The translations under genes were made by a program, and so were the position numbers. Shown one piece after another: positions 5,852 to 11,559 of a stretch of DNA of 11,559 nucleotides. Where the stretch lies: contig JAISDR010000159.1 of NCBI GenBank assembly GCA_031264645.1, positions 1-11,559 on the forward strand, in the 5' to 3' direction. Numbering within the stretch: position 1 is the first letter of the stretch; every line of letters starts with the position of its first letter. This DNA comes from Prevotellaceae bacterium. GTDB lineage: Bacteria; Bacteroidota; Bacteroidia; Bacteroidales; UBA932. The notes beneath the pieces were generated by a model. It saw only the letters and a program-made list of their open reading frames with translations. It was not told the origin of the DNA and ran no database searches.

Positions 5852-8344
5852 ATGAATAAACGATTATCTGTATTATTGATTTTTATCGCCGCGCTTTACC
5901 TGTGCTGGACGCCGCCCCTTACGGTCAAATGGGTGGCTATCGGCGATTCGATTACCTATCTGAACGATCATCCCGGCGAAACCGGCAACAGGGTCGAGAA
6001 AGGCTACATGACGCGGGTAGCAGAGCAATTGCCCGAAATCGAATATGTAAACAAAGGTTACAACGGATGGACGGCTACCCGAATCGCCGAAAAAATCGAC
6101 GAGCTGGGACTGGAAAAAGCCGGCATATATACCGTGTTTCTCGGGACAAACGACTGGTGGAACGGAAAGCCTGCGGGCGCTATCGGCGATTATGTGAACG
6201 GCACGGGACACGGCACTGTGTACGGCGCATTCCGTATCATTATCGACAAGTTGAAAAGCTTGAATCCCAAAGCGAGGATCATTCTGATGACGCCCTTGCA
6301 GCGTGGAGACTTTGTACATATCGCAAATTATGCGAACAGAGCGTACGGATCGTATCGTGAAAAGAACGGACAGCAACTCGTCGATATTGTCGAAGCAATC
6401 AAAACAATTGCACGACACGAACAGCTAACGGTGATAGACCTGTATCACAAAAGCGGTATAGAACTGAAAAACATGGTGAAATTCAAACGGCTGAAAGACC
6501 CGGCGACGGGCAGTTACAGAAATTTCACATATCCCGAATACACTGATATTCCTTTCGACCCGAAGAATGACGAATATCCTTATCCCGTCGAAGCCACCGA
6601 CATGACTTACGACGGCTTGCACCCTTCCGACAGGGGAAATGCGGCGATTGCGGAAATGCTTGTGAAAGAACTGAAAAAAATATCCCGCAAAGCTGCCGCT
6701 CAGGACAATGCAAATATCCCGCTTCCCTCTCCCGCTCAGGAACACTGGCTGCAGAAAGAGCGGATGATGTTCGTATGTCTCGACCCGTGTACGTTTCAGG
6801 GACGCGAATATGACAATCATTCGTATCCCATCGAAAAGATGTATCTTTCGGCGCTAAATACCGACCAGTGGTGCGAAACAGCCAGTTTGTGGGGCGCCAA
6901 AACCATACTGTTTGTCGCGAAACATACGGGCGGATTCTGCTGGTGGCAAACCCAAACATCCGAGTACGGCATTCGCAATACCCCGTGGAAAGGCGGCAGG
7001 GGCGACGTGCTGAAAGACCTCTCCGAATCGTGCAAAAAGTACGGATTGGAGCTGGGTATTTACGTTTATCCGGGCGACGATACATGGGGCGCGGGCATCG
7101 GAAGCGGCGGAAAAACGAAAGACCCAGCCAGGCAGGAAGCATACAGCAAAGTTTTCCGTCAGCAAATGAAGGAAACGCTGACGCAATACGGCCCGGTGCA
7201 CGAAGTCTGGTTTGACGGCAGCTGCATTATTCCGGTGGACGACCTGCTGCGCGAATATGCTCCCGACGCAGTCGTACTGCAGGGACCCTCGGCAAGCCTG
7301 CGCTGGGTGGGAAACGAAGACGGCATCGCTCCCGACCCGAACTGGTACACGCTTTTGTCGAAAGATCTGACGACAGGCGTAGCCACCGCCCTGCATTCGA
7401 ACGTCAACGGGGACGCGTATGCACCGGTGGAAGTGGATGTGCCGCTGATGAAACACGGCGGTCACAAGTGGTTCTGGGCGCCGGGTACGGATCATCTGCT
7501 CATGACGGACGAGGAACTGATGCTGCGCTACTATAAATCCGTGGGACGCGGCTCGATACTGCTGCTCAATTCCACGCCGGACACGTCCGGACTGATCCCC
7601 GCCTCGCATGTCGCACGCTATAAGGCTTTCGGCGAAGAAATAGCGGCGCGTTTCGACCGTCCGCTCAAGCGCAGTTCCGGTCGCAGGGAAATCATCGAAA
7701 TAAGTTTTCGGAAACTGACGGAAATCAATCATACGGTTTTGCAGGAAAAATTGTCGAAGGGACAGCGGGTCGTTGAATACGTAATCGAAGGCTCGGCGGA
7801 CAAAGGCAGGACATGGAAAACCCTGTACAGCGGAACTTCCGTAGGACACAAAAAGATTGACCGTTTTCCGGCTGTGTCCGTAAATAAAGTTCGCGCCCGC
7901 TTTGTCAAGACCAAAGCTACGCCCGATATTGTCAATTTTGCGGTGTACGATGTCAAAAGCAAACTGAAGGATATGGACGAAGAGACAGGCGAATATTCTG
8001 TTGTCATCGGGAACTGGGACGGGACGACGTTCGACAGCGCCGAATGGAGAGAATTGACTCTCGATTTGACGCCGTATGTAAGCAGAATAGGACAGTACGA
8101 AATCAATTTTCAGGTGCAGATCGGAAACCGGCGTCCAAATATCGGACTGGAATTTAAGGACTGGCAACTCGAAATGTACGGTCACAAGATGAACAGCGCA
8201 ATCGAACAGATTGACGGGTATACTTTCCGGATCGACCGTTCCCAGCAGACACTGGATGAATTTAAAACGATCTTAAAAGTATCAGTCAAGCGGAAACCGC
8301 TTAATTCATTAGGCGAAATTATGATCCGGAGGATTACTTATTAA
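5852..8344 (+). CDS. Secreted SGNH/GDSL esterase fused to GH29 alpha-L-fucosidase
   Basis: This is an 830-residue, probably bifunctional, glycan enzyme. Residues 1-20 are a Sec signal peptide; LYLC-18 is a poor lipobox. The SGNH hydrolase domain (about 27-280) has nucleophile Ser33 in GDSIT, Gly72 in NKGYNG, Asn100 in GTND, and Asp254/His257 in DGLHP, the full set for an O-acyl, probably acetyl, esterase. An Ala/Pro-rich linker (about 275-298) joins it to a GH29 domain (about 300-600). Asp455 in EVWFDG is the expected nucleophile. Other GH29 landmarks are GDVLKDLSESCKKYGLELGIYVYPGDD and SVGRGSILLLNSTPDT, each split here only by naming. Two family motifs differ from the best-known forms: LDPCTF (310-315) replaces HFG, and KHTGGF (357-362) replaces KHHDGF. 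A discoidin-like (F5/8 C) domain (about 600-707) and an unassigned beta-rich domain (about 707-830) follow. Removal of acyl groups and then fucose from one glycan is inferred. Confidence 0.87.
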   Translation: MNKRLSVLLIFIAALYLCWTPPLTVKWVAIGDSITYLNDHPGETGNRVEKGYMTRVAEQLPEIEYVNKGYNGWTATRIAEKIDELGLEKAGIYTVFLGTNDWWNGKPAGAIGDYVNGTGHGTVYGAFRIIIDKLKSLNPKARIILMTPLQRGDFVHIANYANRAYGSYREKNGQQLVDIVEAIKTIARHEQLTVIDLYHKSGIELKNMVKFKRLKDPATGSYRNFTYPEYTDIPFDPKNDEYPYPVEATDMTYDGLHPSDRGNAAIAEMLVKELKKISRKAAAQDNANIPLPSPAQEHWLQKERMMFVCLDPCTFQGREYDNHSYPIEKMYLSALNTDQWCETASLWGAKTILFVAKHTGGFCWWQTQTSEYGIRNTPWKGGRGDVLKDLSESCKKYGLELGIYVYPGDDTWGAGIGSGGKTKDPARQEAYSKVFRQQMKETLTQYGPVHEVWFDGSCIIPVDDLLREYAPDAVVLQGPSASLRWVGNEDGIAPDPNWYTLLSKDLTTGVATALHSNVNGDAYAPVEVDVPLMKHGGHKWFWAPGTDHLLMTDEELMLRYYKSVGRGSILLLNSTPDTSGLIPASHVARYKAFGEEIAARFDRPLKRSSGRREIIEISFRKLTEINHTVLQEKLSKGQRVVEYVIEGSADKGRTWKTLYSGTSVGHKKIDRFPAVSVNKVRARFVKTKATPDIVNFAVYDVKSKLKDMDEETGEYSVVIGNWDGTTFDSAEWRELTLDLTPYVSRIGQYEINFQVQIGNRRPNIGLEFKDWQLEMYGHKMNSAIEQIDGYTFRIDRSQQTLDEFKTILKVSVKRKPLNSLGEIMIRRITY

Positions 8345-8444
8345 GGGAAGAGATCTGTTATATCCTGTTTATTTCGCATACCTAAATTGGGCGACGGCAA
8401 GCCGGAAAGGCGAAACAAAGCTATTTTTGCAAGTACTGTCATTT
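8345..8444. other. Short convergent intergenic region
   Basis: This 100-bp region separates two genes that run toward each other, so a two-way terminator would be expected. I find only weak hairpins: CGGCAAGCCG at about 8395-8404 and GCC-GGAAA-GGC just after. Neither has a proper U-tract, so I do not call a terminator. Confidence 0.5.
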
Positions 8445-10106
8445 TTAGGAATTTTTGATTATCCGCATCACTTCGGTGTACGCTTTTTCTGCTCCTTCGT
8501 CCCGTTCAATGGAAGAAAGTACCTTATAAGTCTCATGGGCGAACTCAAGCGCTTTTTCCCTGTCCGGAGAAATTCTTTCATAGTAATGGCATACATTTGC
8601 TAACAGGTATCCCACAGTCAGCATATATTCTTCCGGATTGGCGGCTGCAAGTTTGCGAAATATCTCCAGAGCTTCCGTCATTGCCTGAAAATATTTGTCA
8701 TACGACGACATGCGCATATATATGTTTGAACAGTAGTTCAGGGCTTCTCCCAAATCATGCAAATAATTATCCGGAAAATGTTCTGCAAGGGTTCTGTACA
8801 GTTTCACCACCTTTTCCCTTTCCCTGATAGCGTCTGCGGGTCTGTTGAGGTTCAAATACAGTTCGCTCAGAATGTTTCTGGTTCTTGCACGATAGGGTAA
8901 CTGTCCGAGAAGATCCACTTCCTGTACCTGTTTGCGAGCTTTCAGTTCCTCTTTTGCCCAACTGATCGCTTCTTTGTATTCATGCGCCGAATAATGTGCA
9001 ACCGCCAGATTATATAATGTATCCGCCTTCGATCGCAGTACCGCGTACAAATTATACTCAATATTATCATCCTTGATTTTCAGGGCTTCTTCATACAGCG
9101 GAAACGCTTCCTCAAATTCTCCCATAAAGACGTGGACGCTTGCCAGCTTGTCCAGTAAATCGCCAAGACGCATGGCATATTCAAAATTGTCATTCGAGGC
9201 AAGTTCCCGCAGGATTTTCTCCGCCTCTTCATATATAAGCAGGGCTACCTTAAAGTTCTTGGAATATGTATGATAATTGCCCATTATAATAAGCATTTGC
9301 GACATTCTCGGATGATATTCTTCAGGATTGTTTTCACTGAGTTTGGTATATATTTTCAGGGACTTCCCTGCATATTCAATAGCTTCCGGAAGCTTGTCCC
9401 GATTTTTTGATATCGTTCCCATTGCCCAGAGACACTTTGCTTCGTAAATACGGCAGGCTTCTCCTTCCGTGTCCCGTGATATGACATACGCATCGTCCAG
9501 CAATTCAAACGCCCATTCCTGTTCGTCGGTAGTCTTCAGGTAAGAAGCCAGTTCATACAGGGTGTGCACATTGAAAGACGCATCGCGTGCATCCTCCAAA
9601 AGTTCGAAAACATCCTCGTACCATTCGGGATTATCAACGAAAGTATAGCGATAAAGTCCTTTGACAAGCAGTTCGTATGACTTGTATTCCATGCTGATGC
9701 GAGCTTTTTCTTTCAGGTCTTCGTCCTTCGAAAAAAAGCAGTCTTCTTCAAGAAGTTCTATTTCCTCCCGTATTTTCGAGGCGTCCAGAATCCCGTCCAT
9801 TTCCTGAAATTTTCCCTCATAAAAACATTCCTCTGCCTGTATTAAGCGCGCCGATTTAAGCGGAATCGTTCTGAAAGTTTCGTGAATATCCTCCGCGTAC
9901 TCTCTCAGTTTTATCGCCCGCGTCATTTGAATCTGCAATTCGCTGTTCGCTTCCAGCATGGATTTCTCATCCTGCGCATGTTCCATCTTTTCTTTCAGGA
10001 CGACAGCCGAATTTGTTATGTGTCTGTAATATTCGGATCTTTCAAGTATCTGCTCCACTACGGAATGAGTCGAATCTGTTCTGTTAATTGGACTGTCTGT
10101 ATTCAT
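8445..10106 (-). CDS. Cytoplasmic tetratricopeptide-repeat (TPR) protein
   Basis: The protein has 553 residues from the ATG at 10106. The frame extends to a TTG at 10142, but that lies only about a dozen bases from the predicted transcription start, so I prefer the ATG. There is no signal peptide or membrane segment. The N-terminal third is charged and helical. From about residue 165 onward helix-turn-helix TPR units recur, with signature pieces such as PEAIEYAGKSLKIYTKL, FKVALLIYEEAEKILREL, FEEAFPLYEEALKI, YKEAISWAKEELKAR and ADAIREREKVVKLYRTL. Between units the phrase NPEEY recurs (SENNPEEYHP, AANPEEYML). TPR domains bind peptides or proteins, so it is probably an adaptor or scaffold; no partner can be named. 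No enzymatic domain is visible. It is transcribed convergently with the fucosidase gene and has its own promoter right next to an insertion sequence. Confidence 0.8.
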   Translation of the reverse strand: MNTDSPINRTDSTHSVVEQILERSEYYRHITNSAVVLKEKMEHAQDEKSMLEANSELQIQMTRAIKLREYAEDIHETFRTIPLKSARLIQAEECFYEGKFQEMDGILDASKIREEIELLEEDCFFSKDEDLKEKARISMEYKSYELLVKGLYRYTFVDNPEWYEDVFELLEDARDASFNVHTLYELASYLKTTDEQEWAFELLDDAYVISRDTEGEACRIYEAKCLWAMGTISKNRDKLPEAIEYAGKSLKIYTKLSENNPEEYHPRMSQMLIIMGNYHTYSKNFKVALLIYEEAEKILRELASNDNFEYAMRLGDLLDKLASVHVFMGEFEEAFPLYEEALKIKDDNIEYNLYAVLRSKADTLYNLAVAHYSAHEYKEAISWAKEELKARKQVQEVDLLGQLPYRARTRNILSELYLNLNRPADAIREREKVVKLYRTLAEHFPDNYLHDLGEALNYCSNIYMRMSSYDKYFQAMTEALEIFRKLAAANPEEYMLTVGYLLANVCHYYERISPDREKALEFAHETYKVLSSIERDEGAEKAYTEVMRIIKNS

Positions 10107-10161
10107 TTCTTTTATACGATATTTAATGTTTATTAATTGCAACTGTTTATTGTTTAACGCC

Positions 10162-10197
10162 GCAAATGTACAAAAAAGTTTTTATTTGACTTGCAAA
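10162..10197 (-). promoter_or_regulatory. Bacteroidota-type promoter for the TPR gene
   Basis: On the reverse strand, TACATTTGC (10170-10162) matches the TAnnTTTGC -7 box. A TTTG (10197-10194) lies 23 bp upstream, slightly far for a -33 element. Predicted transcription starts near 10155, about 50 nt before the ATG at 10106. The insertion sequence ends at 10209, only about 11 bp beyond the -33 element. Confidence 0.6.
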
Positions 10198-10208
10198 AAA
10201 CAATTGAT

Positions 10209-10229
10209 GGGTGCATTCCAAAATGTCGG
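10209..10229. repeat. IS terminal inverted repeat (orfB-side end)
   Basis: These 21 bp begin GGGTGCATTCC and end TGTCGG. They are a perfect reverse complement of 11539-11559. The match stops abruptly after CGG (TTTT here, GAAA at the other end), so 21 bp is the full repeat length. Confidence 0.95.
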
Positions 10230-10237
10230 TTTTCCAC

Positions 10238-11272
10238 TTAAGCGGCATATTTTCTGATCATTTCGATCACTTCATTCCATTTTCCACTCATGAAACATGT
10301 TCTTAAGTTGAGAACATATTGAGCATGCTCTCTCGACCATCGCTGCCCTGACTGTTTCATTCTTTTTTGCACTACGTTACGGTGTGCAGCTTCAATAGCA
10401 CCCGAGCCGATTCGTAATCCGCGTTCCGAATAATTTTTGTAATTCATTCTATCTTTGTTTACTGTATAATAATTAATCAATTTTTGGGCTTCCTTTTCTG
10501 CACTTTTATTTGTTTTCGATATTTGTTGAATCTGTTTAATTACTTTTTCCGGCTGACTGTCCAATAATTCGCTTTTTCGTTCTGTAAGCCAGTCTTTTCG
10601 CCGTTTTTCATCCGGTATTGCCACCTGTGCAAATGCTGCCATATGTTCGCATACATGATAATAATCCAAAATTTGAGTCGCATGAGGATAAATATCGCTT
10701 TGCCACCTGTGTATCCATGATGCACCGTCCGAAATGAAGACTAAATTTTTACCCAAATGCTCACAGTTGTCAAGTAAACGTTCCGCTTTTGCCTCAAAGT
10801 CCGAATGTCCTCCCAAATGGGCTGCATATTCACTGTTTTCTATCAAATTTCGGGTACCGGACGACAATGTATCATATGATGTATATTTTCTAAGTACTTT
10901 TACCTCTTCCCAGGAGTTACTGTTTTGATCTTCTTCCTTTTCGCGTGTCAGGATCATTGATCCGTCACATTCCGCATACACTATAGCATTATCCGGTAAC
11001 TTTTCAGGAAGGGCTGATTCCTGTGCCTTTTCAATTATGGGCGCTATCTGTTCCCCATAATAGTTGGTGACACGAAAATGCTGTGTCTTACTTATTTCTA
11101 TGCCATAAAACTCCCGTAATACCGAAACTCCCTCTTCATAATTGGTGAGCTGACCCAAATAAACCATACGTTCCTGAAGGAGAGGGCTGATTTTAAAAAC
11201 CGGTTTATCTTTTAGCTTATGTGATGCCTGTGGTTCATGAAGATATTGTATGTATCTGTGTCCGGTGGACAT
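10238..11272 (-). CDS. ISKra4-type transposase, catalytic part (orfB)
   Basis: This 344-residue ORF holds the DDE catalytic core that cuts and joins the element's ends. Likely triad in this numbering: Asp103 (YAECDGSMI), Asp182 (VFISDGASW) and Glu294 (IGSGAIEAAHR). The C-terminal signature VQKRMKQSGQRWS followed by AQYVLNLR is typical of ISKra4 transposases. It starts at an ATG 2 nt after the orfA stop. Its frame is also open upstream of that ATG, reading VQTRYGTVEM back to the A9 run. VQTRYGTVE resembles a conserved stretch expected just before this point in the family. The active enzyme is therefore probably an orfA-orfB fusion made by a -1 shift, and the ATG product alone may be incomplete. 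The stop codon lies 8 bp inside the terminal repeat. Confidence 0.85.
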   Translation of the reverse strand: MSTGHRYIQYLHEPQASHKLKDKPVFKISPLLQERMVYLGQLTNYEEGVSVLREFYGIEISKTQHFRVTNYYGEQIAPIIEKAQESALPEKLPDNAIVYAECDGSMILTREKEEDQNSNSWEEVKVLRKYTSYDTLSSGTRNLIENSEYAAHLGGHSDFEAKAERLLDNCEHLGKNLVFISDGASWIHRWQSDIYPHATQILDYYHVCEHMAAFAQVAIPDEKRRKDWLTERKSELLDSQPEKVIKQIQQISKTNKSAEKEAQKLINYYTVNKDRMNYKNYSERGLRIGSGAIEAAHRNVVQKRMKQSGQRWSREHAQYVLNLRTCFMSGKWNEVIEMIRKYAA

Positions 11273-11274
11273 CT

Positions 11275-11308
11275 CTACGGTTCCGTAGCGGGTTTGGACT
11301 TTTTTTTT
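11275..11308 (-). other. Candidate -1 frameshift (or slippage) site in the transposase
   Basis: On the reverse strand nine A (11308-11300) are read GTA AAA AAA AAG in orfA and GGT AAA AAA AAA GTC in the orfB frame, a -1 relation. Eleven bases downstream, CTACGGAACCGTAG (11288-11275) can form a 5-bp hairpin with a 4-nt loop that includes the orfA stop. Both features fit ribosomal -1 frameshifting; the long A run would also allow RNA polymerase slippage. A homopolymer sequencing error or a real inactivating mutation is the alternative. Confidence 0.65.
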
Positions 11309-11487
11309 ACCCGACGGTCGCGGTGCTCACTGCCGAGTATGTCTTGAAGGGTATGATGTTCCAGTGTATTCATCTCATGTTCAAACCGTTTCTCAAATTC
11401 ATAAAAATCTGAACTTGTCTGTTCAATATCCTGCAATTTTTCCCATAAATTACTCATCTCTTCTAAAAATTCTTCTTTTGTCTTCAT
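11275..11487 (-). CDS. ISKra4-type transposase, N-terminal part (orfA)
   Basis: This 70-residue ORF starts MKTKEEFLEEMSNLWEK and is acidic and helical for most of its length. It then turns basic (HRDRRVKKKSK) where it crosses a run of nine A. On its own it has no catalytic residues. It ends at a TAG 2 nt before the orfB ATG. A -1 slip at the A run would fuse it to orfB, giving 416 residues in total. The N-terminus probably contributes DNA binding or multimer contacts, but I see no clear helix-turn-helix. Confidence 0.75.
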   Translation of the reverse strand: MKTKEEFLEEMSNLWEKLQDIEQTSSDFYEFEKRFEHEMNTLEHHTLQDILGSEHRDRRVKKKSKPATEP

Positions 11488-11519
11488 GTATATATCTTTT
11501 TATCATATTTTTTTGATTT

Positions 11520-11528
11520 GCAAAAGTA
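11520..11528 (-). promoter_or_regulatory. -7 promoter box of the transposase
   Basis: On the reverse strand TACTTTTGC matches the Bacteroidota -7 consensus and lies just inside the terminal repeat. Transcription would begin about 26 nt before the orfA ATG. The -33 position falls within or beside the terminal repeat and shows no clear TTTG. Confidence 0.55.
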
Positions 11529-11538
11529 TATCTTTTTC

Positions 11539-11559
11539 CCGACATTTTGGAATGCACCC
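11539..11559. repeat. IS terminal inverted repeat (orfA-side end)
   Basis: This is the perfect 21-bp partner of 10209-10229, in the opposite orientation, ending GGAATGCACCC. It is also the last 21 bp of the window. Confidence 0.95.

Larger units (their letters stand above)
10209..11559 (-). mobile_element. Complete ISKra4-family insertion sequence, 1351 bp
   Basis: The element is bounded by perfect 21-bp inverted repeats whose outer ends are GGG. It contains two consecutive reverse-strand ORFs, orfA (11275-11487) and orfB (10238-11272), that together make a DDE transposase. The GGG ends, the IGSGAIEAAHRNVVQKRMKQ motif, the size and the two-frame layout fit the ISKra4 family; the smaller ISMich2-like group is my best guess. 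A target duplication cannot be tested because the window stops on the element's last base. The inside flank reads CAATTGAT. Confidence 0.85.

Noticed and set aside
6854..8185. 443-residue reverse-strand ORF inside the fucosidase gene
   Set aside because: Long antisense frames are expected in this GC-richer gene. The forward frame carries all the GH29 motifs.
8385..8430. Two-way terminator between the convergent genes
   Set aside because: Stems are 3-4 bp with short loops and lack a T-run in the right place, so the evidence is too weak.
10107..10142. TTG start giving 12 extra residues on the TPR protein
   Set aside because: It would begin almost at the predicted transcription start. The ATG at 10106 has a normal leader length.
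10201..10208. Target-site duplication of the insertion sequence
   Set aside because: Only one flank is inside the window, so no duplication can be shown.

Overview
The window looks like Bacteroidota, most likely Bacteroidales. Three clear promoters carry the Bacteroidota -7 box (TAnnTTTGC) rather than a sigma70 -10 box. The start codons lack strong Shine-Dalgarno sequences. The gene families also fit: lipoproteins with acidic residues after the lipid cysteine, BACON domains, a BF3164-type lipoprotein, and a PIF1-type helicase carrying HRDC and helix-turn-helix domains. Species cannot be read from the sequence.

Layout. Positions 1-604 hold no convincing gene. They contain an AT-rich stretch with an inverted repeat, then a degenerate 42-bp tandem array (about 191-500), then the promoter of the first gene. 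Next come four forward-strand genes: a PIF1-like helicase (605-3088), a GH16 beta-glucanase lipoprotein with two nearly identical BACON domains (3115-4488), a BF3164-like beta-propeller lipoprotein that overlaps the GH16 gene by one base (4488-5537), and, after a 314-bp gap with one doubtful small ORF, a secreted SGNH-esterase/GH29-fucosidase fusion (5852-8344). On the reverse strand, convergent with these, is a cytoplasmic TPR protein (8445-10106). Last is a complete 1351-bp insertion sequence of the ISKra4 type (10209-11559), bounded by perfect 21-bp inverted repeats. The window ends on the last base of this element.

How the genes fit together. The GH16 enzyme, the propeller lipoprotein and the esterase-fucosidase form a small set of exported carbohydrate-active proteins without a SusC/SusD pair. 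The predicted targets are a beta-glucan for GH16 and an acylated, fucosylated glycan for the fusion. The helicase is a housekeeping-type DNA enzyme and is probably linked only by position. The transposase is split into two reading frames that meet at a run of nine A, so a frameshifted 416-residue fusion is the likely active product. The element sits just upstream of the TPR gene's promoter and points toward it.

Nothing here is a clearly new defence or regulatory system. The least explained features are the helically phased 42-bp array in front of the helicase promoter and the esterase-fucosidase fusion, which has changed active-site motifs.
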